Source of the DNA: Chthoniobacterales bacterium
GTDB taxonomy: Bacteria; Verrucomicrobiota; Verrucomicrobiia; Chthoniobacterales; JACTMZ01
Length of the DNA: 14,364 nucleotides
Direction: 5' to 3'
Assembly: GCA_017853515.1 (NCBI GenBank)
Contig: JAFMJK010000032.1
Coordinates: 1-14,364, forward strand
Shown here: positions 1 through 6,436 of the stretch, in pieces
How positions within the stretch are numbered: the first letter of the stretch is position 1
Layout of the letters: every line of letters starts with the position of its first letter
Notes under the pieces: generated by a model
The model's input: only the letters and a program-made list of their open reading frames with translations
The model's database searches: none
What the model was told of the DNA's origin: nothing
Made by a program: the position numbers and the translations under genes

Positions 1-122
1 CTCAATCTTGCCGGAGTGAGGGACAAGCGGCTAAAAATGAGACGTCCGGATCATATAGGATAGGGTTCCTGTCTGATTTTTTTGAACGTTTCGCGCCGCC
101 GGGCGTCAAAAACAATAAGACC

Positions 123-308
123 ATGAAATACCTGTTTCTATCCTTGGCTCTGAGTGCGTCGCTCCTGACTGGTTGCGCTTCCATGTGCAAAAACAAGGCG
201 TCCTGCGCGACGACCACCGCCTGCTGCAAAAGCAAGTGTTGCGCCGACAACTGCAGCCAGAAGTGCAAGTGCTGCGACAGTTGCGGCAACAAGCCCAAGG
301 CTTCCTGA
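123..308 (+). CDS. Cysteine-rich small lipoprotein, metallothionein-like
   Basis: The product is 61 residues. A short signal peptide ends in the lipobox LLTGC, so Cys18 should be lipidated and the protein anchored in a membrane facing the periplasm or outside. The mature part has 44 residues, 12 of them Cys (18, 22, 28, 34, 35, 39, 40, 44, 48, 50, 51, 54), including CC pairs and a CKCC cluster. Lys is also abundant, and there are no aromatic residues after residue 3. This composition resembles metallothioneins or disulfide-knotted peptides, so binding of soft metals (Cu, Zn, Cd, As) or a redox-buffer role is inferred. No named family is recognised. The gene stands alone with a strong terminator just downstream. 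The ATG lacks a clear Shine-Dalgarno sequence. The coherent signal peptide plus lipobox makes this frame far more credible than the antisense frames over it. Confidence 0.82.
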   Translation: MKYLFLSLALSASLLTGCASMCKNKASCATTTACCKSKCCADNCSQKCKCCDSCGNKPKAS

Positions 309-330
309 TTTTTTGGTTTGGTAGGGGGTA

Positions 331-370
331 AAGGGCGTCCGCACTTGGGGTTGCGGGCGCCCTTCTTCTA
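331..370 (+). terminator. Rho-independent terminator of the Cys-rich lipoprotein gene
   Basis: The arms AAGGGCGTCCGCA (331-343) and TGCGGGCGCCCTT (352-364) pair over 13 positions with one G-T wobble around an 8-nt loop. A pyrimidine/T-rich run (CTTCTTCTATT) follows. It lies 22 bases after the stop codon at 308. The A-rich bases before the left arm could also let it act weakly in the reverse direction for the convergent deacetylase gene. Confidence 0.8.
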
Positions 371-386
371 TTCCGCGAAGGAAAGT

Positions 387-480
387 TGGATCGCGCCGTC
401 TCTCCGAGTTGTAGGCTCTACGAGCCGGAAGCCCGGCGCGATTTTCAGTCTGCTCATCGCGCCAGAGGCTGCGCGATCCA
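387..480. repeat. Branched inverted-repeat element (three-stem cruciform) between convergent genes
   Basis: An outer 10-bp perfect stem pairs TGGATCGCGC (387-396) with GCGCGATCCA (471-480). It encloses two further hairpins: GGCTC/GAGCC (414-418 with 422-426, 3-nt loop) and GGCGCGAT/ATCGCGCC (435-442 with 456-463). The whole can fold as a three-way junction in either strand. It ends two bases before the stop codon of the minus-strand deacetylase. It has no anticodon arm or T-arm consensus, so it is not a tRNA. It is probably a REP/MITE-like dispersed repeat or a bidirectional terminator; the family is not identified. Confidence 0.6.
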
Positions 481-481
481 C

Positions 482-1453
482 CTAGTTTGCCGCGCCGGGT
501 GCTTTGTTCTCCGCTGTCTTGGCCGGGGAGGGTGCCGGAGTCGGCTTGGGTGCCTCATCCATGGCCAGCAGCCCGCTGACCGTGACAAACTCGTAGCCTT
601 TGGCTTTCAGTCCGGCGATGGCTATGGGCGTGGCGGCGATCGTGCCCGGATGGATATCGTGCGCGAGAAGGATTGCCCCCGGATGCGCGCCCTCGATCAG
701 CCGCCGCGCCACCGTGTTCGCGCCGGGTTTTTTCCAATCGTTCGGATCGACCGACCACAGAATGATGTCGAGCCGGTATTTTTCGAGCAGGTCGTTTTTC
801 ACGCGCTCGTTGTAGAGTCCGTAGGTCGGGCGCATGACCGTCACTTTTTGTCCGGTGTTTTTCTCGATGATGGCCGTCGTGTCGCGGATCTGCCGGTCGA
901 ATTTTTCCGTGCTGAGCGAGGGGAGACGCGGATGGTCCCATGTGTGGTTGGCCACTTCGTGGCCCTCCGCCGCCATGCGTTGCACGATCTGCGGATAGGC
1001 CTCAACCAAGCTTCCCAGCACGAAAAACGTGGCCCGCACGTTTTCGCGCCGGAGGATATCGAGCAGCTGCGGTGTGAGCTTCGCGTGCGGTCCGTCATCG
1101 AAGGTCAGCGCGACAACTTTGCGGCTGGTGTTCACCGAATTGAAAAGCGCCGGGCGGTGCCGCCCAGCGCCACCCGTCCCCGGATGCAAAGCCATGCCCT
1201 CGCCTGTGCTGGACGCGGATGGAGCGGGCGTGGTGTCGCCAACCGCGGGGTAGGCGAGGTTGCCGGCCGGTGCGGGGGCGGTGTTGGTGTTGGTCGCAGG
1301 CGGCACGAGATCCGCATAGCGCGAGAGCGAGGCGGGCGACGGCTGCGCATCGGAGGGCGAGGAGTGGGGGATCGGGATTTCCTCCGCTTTCCCTGTTGCC
1401 GCGGCGGAAAGAAGGAGAGCCACGATGGCAGCCGCGCGACGGACCCGATGCAT
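482..1453 (-). CDS. Secreted polysaccharide deacetylase (NodB homology, CE4)
   Basis: The 323-residue product begins with a signal peptide (basic MHRVRR, hydrophobic 8-20), followed by a Pro/Ala/Thr-rich linker to about residue 105 and a NodB domain at 112-297. All CE4 motifs are visible: TFDDGP (117-122, general-base and metal Asp), HTWDH (His170 and His174, metal ligands), RPTYG (208-212), the DPNDW segment (236-240) and LLAHDIH (262-268, catalytic His265). The family removes N- or O-acetyl groups from peptidoglycan, chitin or exopolysaccharide using a divalent metal; the substrate here is unknown. A start 14 codons further upstream is open, but it would put a Trp-containing stretch before the signal peptide, so the ATG at 1453 is preferred. 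A trailing Pro/Ala/Lys tail (300-323) is low complexity. The gene is monocistronic and separated from the exopolysaccharide operon by about 1.5 kb. Confidence 0.9.
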   Translation of the reverse strand: MHRVRRAAAIVALLLSAAATGKAEEIPIPHSSPSDAQPSPASLSRYADLVPPATNTNTAPAPAGNLAYPAVGDTTPAPSASSTGEGMALHPGTGGAGRHRPALFNSVNTSRKVVALTFDDGPHAKLTPQLLDILRRENVRATFFVLGSLVEAYPQIVQRMAAEGHEVANHTWDHPRLPSLSTEKFDRQIRDTTAIIEKNTGQKVTVMRPTYGLYNERVKNDLLEKYRLDIILWSVDPNDWKKPGANTVARRLIEGAHPGAILLAHDIHPGTIAATPIAIAGLKAKGYEFVTVSGLLAMDEAPKPTPAPSPAKTAENKAPGAAN

Positions 1454-1615
1454 CACGATTTCTATGGTCCAACCGGACCATTTTGGCAACCGCATCCGCC
1501 GACCCCCGTGACTTTGTCTCTCCGTGAGGTTCTTCGTCTGTTCAAGTTGCGCGCAACAATCCGATCCGACGGCCCGACCCCCAAAATCAGAACTTTGCGC
1601 ACCCGATTACCGGCT

Positions 1616-1643
1616 TTGCAGTCTTCTTCTGGCTCCATAGAAT
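1616..1643 (+). promoter_or_regulatory. Candidate sigma-70 promoter for the 1670-2572 gene pair
   Basis: TTGCAG (1616-1621) and TAGAAT (1638-1643) are separated by 16 bases. The -10 matches the consensus at five of six positions, while the -35 is weak. The implied transcription start near 1650 leaves a leader of about 20 bases before the ATG at 1670. The match is by eye only; the rest of the 216-base divergent gap shows nothing stronger. Confidence 0.4.
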
Positions 1644-1669
1644 CCGCATTGAACCACACCGCATTCAAC

Positions 1670-2005
1670 ATGAAAAAACTGCTTACCTTCGCTGTCTTGC
1701 TTGCTCTCGTTTCGGTTTCCTTCGCCGAGGAGGACGATAGCTCCAAAGAAATCCGCAACACCTCGGTGGTCGAATCCGGCACCTATCAGGTCACGGCCAA
1801 GAAGGTCGATCCGGAGGAGAAGGAAATCTACGTGACCATGGAGGACGGCAAAGTCCTCGAGTTGTATTTCAGCGACGCGACCAAGCTGACGCAGGGCGGC
1901 AAGGACGTCGCCTTCGATGTGCTCAAAAAGGGACAGAAGCTCGAAGTGCAAGTGGAGAGGGGCGGTGCGAAGCTGAAACCGCTGGCGGTGACGATTCTCG
2001 ACTAA
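1670..2005 (+). CDS. Small exported protein of unknown function
   Basis: The 111-residue product has a clean signal peptide (MKKLL, then hydrophobic to about 17, cleavage near SFA-EE). The mature part is very polar and rich in Lys and Glu. The segment at about 38-110 (YQVTAKKVDPEEKEIYVTMEDGK onwards, read as alternating strands) looks like a small beta-barrel. It contains a DATKLTQGG turn and a LKKGQKLEVQVE strand, resembling the DUF5666/OB-like pattern of metal- or ligand-binding periplasmic proteins. That assignment is weak. A much longer upstream extension of the same frame lies antisense to the deacetylase gene and is rejected, because the signal peptide fixes the start here. The membrane-protein gene starts 39 bases downstream, so the two are probably co-transcribed. 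Confidence 0.75.
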   Translation: MKKLLTFAVLLALVSVSFAEEDDSSKEIRNTSVVESGTYQVTAKKVDPEEKEIYVTMEDGKVLELYFSDATKLTQGGKDVAFDVLKKGQKLEVQVERGGAKLKPLAVTILD

Positions 2006-2044
2006 TCTCACGCGCAGGCCCGATGCAGCGCTGACTCGTTTTCC

Positions 2045-2572
2045 ATGGCTTTTCCGACGAGAAAGCTGCATCGCCGGCTCTCGCCTCTTCTTTTCGTGCT
2101 CATCGCGGTCAGCGCGGTGACCGGCGTTGCTTATCGCGCGGGCAAGAAGTGGTTCGGTATGAGCGGGCAGACCGGACAGGCCGTCATGGAATGGCACACC
2201 GGGGAGTGGCTTGGACCGGCGTGGTCGCCCTTCTACGTGCTGCTCACCGGTCTCGGTCTGCTTTTCCTCATCGTCACCGGAATAACCATGTTGCGGCAGC
2301 GGGGAGGAAAGGGGATCGCCCGCTGGTGGCATCGCGTCCTCGGCGGAGTGTTGCTCCTGCCGCTCGCCGCCACGGCTGTCACCGGTGTGCTCTACAAAAC
2401 CGGACAGGCGTGGTTCGGTCTCTCGGAGGACACCGCGGATCTCCTCATGACCATCCACGAAGGCGCATGGCTCGGGAAAAATCTCAAAGTCTGGTATGTG
2501 GTGGTCACCGGCAGCGGTGTGCTCGCCATGGGCTTGTTCGGTCTCGTCCTCCTGCGCCGCAAGCGGGGGTAG
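2045..2572 (+). CDS. Four-helix PepSY_TM-like membrane protein with internal duplication
   Basis: The 175-residue integral membrane protein has predicted helices at about 13-30, 61-83, 99-117 and 148-170. Residues 6-86 and 93-175 are two copies of one unit in an exact 87-residue register. His9/His96, TG 26-27/113-114, WFG 36-38/123-125, His51/His138, EWLG/AWLG and the TG after the start of the second helix all recur. This arrangement resembles PepSY-associated transmembrane (PepSY_TM, iron-regulated or reductase-like) proteins, but no PepSY domain is present. The four regularly placed His residues could ligate b-type heme, which would suggest electron transfer across the membrane; this is inference. 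It sits downstream of the small exported protein and ends with a basic RRKRG tail. Confidence 0.72.
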   Translation: MAFPTRKLHRRLSPLLFVLIAVSAVTGVAYRAGKKWFGMSGQTGQAVMEWHTGEWLGPAWSPFYVLLTGLGLLFLIVTGITMLRQRGGKGIARWWHRVLGGVLLLPLAATAVTGVLYKTGQAWFGLSEDTADLLMTIHEGAWLGKNLKVWYVVVTGSGVLAMGLFGLVLLRRKRG

Positions 2573-2923
2573 GGCAGTTTTGGTCGAAACGCCGCGATCC
2601 ACCTCTGCGAATCTTGCAGCGGCGTCGTCCTCGCTGTCGCATCTTTTTTCCCCGGTGCGCAGACGCGCTCACCAAACATTGAGTTATAGCAAACCAGAAA
2701 AGGATCTGGACTATCGAACAAGGTTTTGAAGGTAGGGACACGCGGCTCGCGTGTCCGTTGGAAAGAGGGCGGACGAGCGAACCGCTCGTCCCTACCTCCA
2801 GTAACAAAGTCGAAAATCCTTTGGGACTTGGTATCAACTTTCGCCCATGTGCCTCAGTCATGACGGCCGAGACGGCCGTGCCGCTGGATTTTCCTCGCGT
2901 CTGTCGCTCTTTGGGAAGTGGTA
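2573..2923. other. Gene-free convergent intergenic region with several palindromic repeats
   Basis: No open frame here has a credible start, composition or family match; the short frames cross the hairpins. The gap contains the 68-bp double-hairpin element at 2730-2797, imperfect outer arms around it (about 2680-2712 and 2812-2841), a GACGGCCGA/GACGGCCGT tandem near 2861-2880, and a second copy of a CTTTGGGA..TGGTAT motif reaching the stop codon of the GH16 gene. The region separates convergent transcription units and may serve as a bidirectional terminator. Confidence 0.6.
2730..2797. repeat. 68-bp double-hairpin palindromic repeat (REP/MITE-like)
   Basis: The ends AGGTAGGGA (2730-2738) and TCCCTACCT (2789-2797) are perfect inverted repeats. 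Inside are two perfect 9-bp hairpins with 3-nt loops: GGACACGCG/CGCGTGTCC (2736-2744 with 2748-2756) and GGACGAGCG/CGCTCGTCC (2771-2779 with 2783-2791). Each half is thus a hairpin sharing the GGAC stem base, and the whole can switch between one long stem and two hairpins. This organisation is typical of dispersed non-autonomous palindromic repeats. No second full copy is seen in this window. Confidence 0.75.
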
Positions 2924-3766
2924 TTATGGCGCGCCCAGCGGCGCCTTTTCCGTTAACTCGTCTCCTAAAGGTTCGATCGCGATCCAGTCGATGAGCATCG
3001 TGCGGTAATCTTCCCAGTCGGGGCGACCGGCCCAGGGCATTTGGCGCAGACCGACGATTAGGTCGGCTTCACCCCGGGGAACGATATCCTCGACGACGGC
3101 CTGCTCGACGCCGTCGATGAGAAAGCGCACAGAGTTGGTGCGCCATTCGATCGCATAGGTGTGGAAGTTTCCGTCTTGGTGCGAGACGCGCCGTCCGCCC
3201 GCATCGGTGATCGGCTTCTGGATTTTGCGCGACGGAACGAAGTCCCCGACATCCGCGGCGGCGTAGGTGTTGAGGCGCACATCGGTCCATCCTCCCTCCG
3301 GGCCCGCGGGATGACCGGTCTCGGGTCCGTGGGTGTCGTCCGCCACGATTTCTATGTCGATCTCGTCGAGCGTCTTGTTTTCCCGGTGGATGAAAATCAT
3401 CGAGGCAACTCCCGGGATGGCTGTGTCCCGCGCGCGCATGGCGAAACGATGGCCGGGACCGACCGGACCGATTTGGATCGTTTGGAAAGGCCAGAAGGTT
3501 CCGTGCGGGAGTCGAGGTTTCAGCAGCGACCGCTCGACCGAGAGGTAGGCGAAACCGTCGCCCGGGACGATTTTATACCAACTTGTCGCCGGGCTGAGTT
3601 CCGCGAGGTAACTCCAAGCACAGCCCGGCGGGGCCGCGGGTTTGCCCGGATCCGCAAAGTCCTCGCGATAGTCCAGTGCGTGGGCCGCGCCGGTCCCGAG
3701 GAACAGCAGGGCGGAGAAAATCTCAGGCCGCCACCACGTGCGCCTTGCGATTTTTCGGGACGACAT
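2924..3766 (-). CDS. Secreted glycoside hydrolase family 16 (endo-glycanase)
   Basis: The product is 280 residues from the chosen ATG. A basic N-terminus (SSRKIARR) and a hydrophobic segment ending GTGAAHA form a signal peptide. The mature protein is a GH16 beta-jellyroll. The signature DEIDIE gives catalytic nucleophile Glu135, assisting Asp137 and acid/base Glu139. The later segment FHTYAIEW followed by VRFLIDGVE is the usual GH16 strand pair near the C-terminus. The family retains configuration and cuts beta-1,3/1,4-glucans, galactans or exopolysaccharides (for example ExoK). As the last gene of the operon, its likely target is the polymer made by the operon, for length control or release. 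Its start lies inside the dehydrogenase gene (44-bp overlap). ATG at 3775 and TTG at 3793 are alternative starts, and none has a clear ribosome site. Confidence 0.85.
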   Translation of the reverse strand: MSSRKIARRTWWRPEIFSALLFLGTGAAHALDYREDFADPGKPAAPPGCAWSYLAELSPATSWYKIVPGDGFAYLSVERSLLKPRLPHGTFWPFQTIQIGPVGPGHRFAMRARDTAIPGVASMIFIHRENKTLDEIDIEIVADDTHGPETGHPAGPEGGWTDVRLNTYAAADVGDFVPSRKIQKPITDAGGRRVSHQDGNFHTYAIEWRTNSVRFLIDGVEQAVVEDIVPRGEADLIVGLRQMPWAGRPDWEDYRTMLIDWIAIEPLGDELTEKAPLGAP

Positions 3767-5024
3767 TGCAGGCATCGATGACGAGGGGGACAAGATCGGC
3801 GAGTTGCTCGTAGTGCACGCCGCGGTGGGCCGTGCAGACGATGGCCGCGGCGCAGTCCGAAAGATTACGTTCGCTCCAGAGCATGGAAGAGCGACCCGCC
3901 CAGTGTCCGTGGCCCGGAGGGATCTTGGGCACGTGCTCGTCGTAGTATTCGACCTCGGCGCCTTTTTTGGCCAGCAAGTCCATGATGTGGTAGCTCGGCG
4001 ACTCGCGGTCGTCGGAGATGCCCGGTTTGTAAGCCAGTCCGAGGACGAGCACGCGCGCCCCGCGCAACGACCTTCCGGCGGCGTTCATCGCCTCGAGCAG
4101 ATGGTTCACCACGTAGTAGGGCATCGAGCGGTTGATCTGCCCGGCCAGTTCGATGAAGCGCGTGTCGTAATTGAACTCCTTGGCCTTCCACGTGAGGTAA
4201 TACGGATCGATGGGAATGCAGTGCCCGCCCACGCCGGGTCCGGGATAAAACGGCATGAAACCGAAGGGTTTCGTTTTGGCCGCGTCGATGACTTCCCAGA
4301 TGTCGATGTCCATCGAGGAATAGATGCGCTTGAGTTCGTTGACCAAAGCGATGTTGATAAAGCGGAAGATGTTCTCCGTGAGCTTGACCGCCTCGGCTGT
4401 GTCGCAGTCCTTGACCGGCACAAGGTGTTTGATGACGCGTCCGTAGAGATCTTGGCCGCGCTCGAGGCAGGCGGGAGTGAGGCCGCCGATGACCTTGGGC
4501 ATGTCGCCGATCACGCTTTGTGTGTTCCCGGGGTCTTCGCGCTCCGGCGAGAAGACGAGGGCGAAATCCGTCCCGGCCTTGAGACCCGAGCCTTTTTCCA
4601 ACACGGCGCGGAGTTCTTCGCGCGTGGTGCCCGGATAAGTGCTCGATTCGAGCGAAACGAGCATGCCGCGCCGAAGGTGCGGCGCGATCTCCTCGCCTGC
4701 GTCGAGGATGTGCGACAAGTCCGGATCCTGGTGTTTGCGCAGCGGGGTGGGCACGCAGATGATGACGGCCTCGCACTCGGAGAGTCTGCTTTTGTCCGCG
4801 CTGAATTCGAGCCGCTTGGTCTGCAGCGCCTTGGCGATGGCGTCCGGCGGCAGATGTGCGAGCGGGGCGTGGCCGTTTTGCAACTCCAGCACGCGTCCGC
4901 CGTCCGCGTCGAACCCGAGCACGCGGCATCCCGCATTGACGAAGCCGAGGGCGAGGGGGATTCCGACGTAACCGAGGCCGACAATGGCGACTTCGTGCTT
5001 TGCGTCGGCGGGCTTGGCGATCAT
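3723..5024 (-). CDS. UDP-N-acetylhexosamine 6-dehydrogenase (WbpA/TviB-type nucleotide-sugar dehydrogenase)
   Basis: The 433-residue product has the normal length for the UDP-sugar dehydrogenase family, which oxidises the C6 hydroxyl of a UDP-sugar to a carboxylate with two NAD+. The N-terminal Rossmann motif is VAIVGLGYVGIPLA (12-25). VPTPL (91-95) and SPEREDPGN (159-167) are typical of the UDP-GlcNAc/GalNAc subgroup rather than UDP-glucose dehydrogenase. KLTENIFRF (214-222) carries the conserved Lys. PGPGVGGHCIPIDPYYL (261-277) holds catalytic Cys269, and LGLAYKPGISDDRESPS (328-344) is the C-terminal UDP-binding motif. The ATG overlaps the stop of the upstream glycosyltransferase by four bases (ATGA), indicating translational coupling. 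It should supply UDP-HexNAcA, or possibly UDP-GlcA, for the polymer. The subgroup assignment comes from motif memory. Confidence 0.9.
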   Translation of the reverse strand: MIAKPADAKHEVAIVGLGYVGIPLALGFVNAGCRVLGFDADGGRVLELQNGHAPLAHLPPDAIAKALQTKRLEFSADKSRLSECEAVIICVPTPLRKHQDPDLSHILDAGEEIAPHLRRGMLVSLESSTYPGTTREELRAVLEKGSGLKAGTDFALVFSPEREDPGNTQSVIGDMPKVIGGLTPACLERGQDLYGRVIKHLVPVKDCDTAEAVKLTENIFRFINIALVNELKRIYSSMDIDIWEVIDAAKTKPFGFMPFYPGPGVGGHCIPIDPYYLTWKAKEFNYDTRFIELAGQINRSMPYYVVNHLLEAMNAAGRSLRGARVLVLGLAYKPGISDDRESPSYHIMDLLAKKGAEVEYYDEHVPKIPPGHGHWAGRSSMLWSERNLSDCAAAIVCTAHRGVHYEQLADLVPLVIDACNVVPKNRKAHVVAA

Positions 5025-6436
5025 GCCCCCGCCGCTCCCTCGCCGATCCGTTCCATGCGCGCTCCCAGGTCGCGGCGGCGGAAGAGGAAGTATTGGAACA
5101 TGCCGACCACGGCGGCCAACTGCCGCCACTGGTGATAGCCGAGGTTGTCGGTCAGAATCGCGGCGATCATTTTCCAGAAATCGACCCACGAGGCGGTGCG
5201 CAGACGCGACATTTCGGTGAGGAGCACAGCGAGGAGACTGAGGAAAATGCCGGTAATGTAGGCGAGGAAGAACAGAATGACGACTTCGGTCCATCCGACC
5301 ACACCCGCGACGAGGAGACCCACCGCCAAGATATACGCGGTGATCTCGACGAGGGGGGCGAATGCCTCGAAGAGAATGAAGAACGGCATGCCGAAGAGTC
5401 CGGTCATGCCGTAGCGCGGATTCAAGATCATCCGCCAGTTGCGGAAAAGGGCCTCGAAGGTGCCGCGTTGCCAGCGGTTGCGCTGGGATGCATAGAGTTT
5501 GGCCGACTCGGGAACCTCGGTGAAGCAGACCGCATCCGGCGTGAAGACCAGCTTGCCGCCGTTCTTCTCCTTGCGGTCGAAGATGTGCTTGTTGAGCCGG
5601 ATGGTGAATTCGATGTCGTCCGTGATCGCTTTGGCCCACGAGCCACCGAGTTTTTCGAAGATGTTCTTCTTCACGAGCAGCAAAGCCCCGGAAATGCAGA
5701 GCATGCTATTGAGGCGGCAAAGCCCGGTGCGGGACCATTGGAAGCTGCGCGCGTATTCCACCTCCTGGTTGAGTCCCAGCATGGTCGGCGGAAGTCCGCG
5801 CTGGACGATCACGCCGTCTTCGAGGATCAGGCCGTTGCTGGGCCGCACCACGCCGGCCGAGGCGACGATGCGGGAGTCGATCAAGAATGGCCGTGCCATG
5901 TGCAGCAGGCCGTCCGGTTCGAGCACGGAGTCGGCATCGGTGACGAGGAGGAGCGGATAACGGGCCATGGTGACCGCGGCATTGATCGCGTCGGCCCGGC
6001 GCCCGTTCTCTTTGGTAACCACGACGAGGTTCGGATGTTCGTCGGACTCGAAAACTGCCTTCACCTTCTCCGTTTCGAGCCGCTTGGGGCCGTGCTTTTC
6101 GACGCGGCGGAGCTTGAAGTGGTCGATGAGCACGTCGAGCGTGCGGTCCGTCGAGCCGTCATCGACCACGATGACTTCATGGGCCGGGTAGTTGAGGCGG
6201 AGGAGGTTTTCCGCGGTGTTGACGATGATGGCCGATTCATTGTGCGCCGGCACGATGATGGAGACGGGCATGGAGAGGTTGGACCGAGCGATGCGGTCGA
6301 ATTCGGCAAAGGTGATGCCCTTGTTGTATTTGCGGATCTGCACCGAGCCGACCAGGACAAGAAGCAGGTAGATGGCGTGCAGGACGATGAAGTAGACGAG
6401 AATGAACCCGAGAAGGAAATAGACGATGGTCATCAT
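5021..6436 (-). CDS. Processive family-2 glycosyltransferase, polysaccharide synthase
   Basis: The 471-residue product has a hydrophobic N-terminal anchor (5-30), then a GT-A catalytic domain, then about four membrane helices in 343-455. Synthase motifs are present in order: VDDGSTD (91-97, UDP binding), TDADS (166-170, metal-binding DxD), TDDIE (272-276, catalytic base region replacing the usual TED) and QRNRWQRG (318-325, the QxxRW motif of processive enzymes such as cellulose, hyaluronan and poly-GlcNAc synthases). It should elongate a beta-linked polymer in the cytoplasm and extrude it through its own channel. No PilZ domain is seen at the C-terminus, so c-di-GMP control is not evident. 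The start codon (6436) overlaps the HEAT gene stop as ATGA; a second ATG directly follows. The stop overlaps the dehydrogenase start. Confidence 0.92.
   Translation of the reverse strand: MMTIVYFLLGFILVYFIVLHAIYLLLVLVGSVQIRKYNKGITFAEFDRIARSNLSMPVSIIVPAHNESAIIVNTAENLLRLNYPAHEVIVVDDGSTDRTLDVLIDHFKLRRVEKHGPKRLETEKVKAVFESDEHPNLVVVTKENGRRADAINAAVTMARYPLLLVTDADSVLEPDGLLHMARPFLIDSRIVASAGVVRPSNGLILEDGVIVQRGLPPTMLGLNQEVEYARSFQWSRTGLCRLNSMLCISGALLLVKKNIFEKLGGSWAKAITDDIEFTIRLNKHIFDRKEKNGGKLVFTPDAVCFTEVPESAKLYASQRNRWQRGTFEALFRNWRMILNPRYGMTGLFGMPFFILFEAFAPLVEITAYILAVGLLVAGVVGWTEVVILFFLAYITGIFLSLLAVLLTEMSRLRTASWVDFWKMIAAILTDNLGYHQWRQLAAVVGMFQYFLFRRRDLGARMERIGEGAAGA

Noticed and set aside
82..111. TTGAAC plus TCAAAA as a promoter for the Cys-rich gene
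   Set aside because: The -10 is poor and would leave almost no leader before the ATG at 123.
387..480. Possible tRNA because of its cloverleaf-like fold
   Set aside because: There is no T-arm consensus, no 7-bp anticodon arm arrangement and no CCA-proximal pattern. The stems fit a palindromic repeat better.
386..1669. Long upstream extension of the plus-strand frame that ends at 2005
   Set aside because: It lies antisense to the NodB deacetylase with all its motifs, is Arg-rich with no family signal, and the true start is fixed by the signal peptide at 1670.
2758..2994. Short plus-strand open frame across the intergenic repeats
   Set aside because: It crosses a hairpin element and runs into the GH16 gene antisense, with no ribosome site or protein-like composition.
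3738..5135. Long plus-strand open frame (465 codons)
   Set aside because: It is antisense to the nucleotide-sugar dehydrogenase, whose motifs are complete. The long frame follows from high GC.
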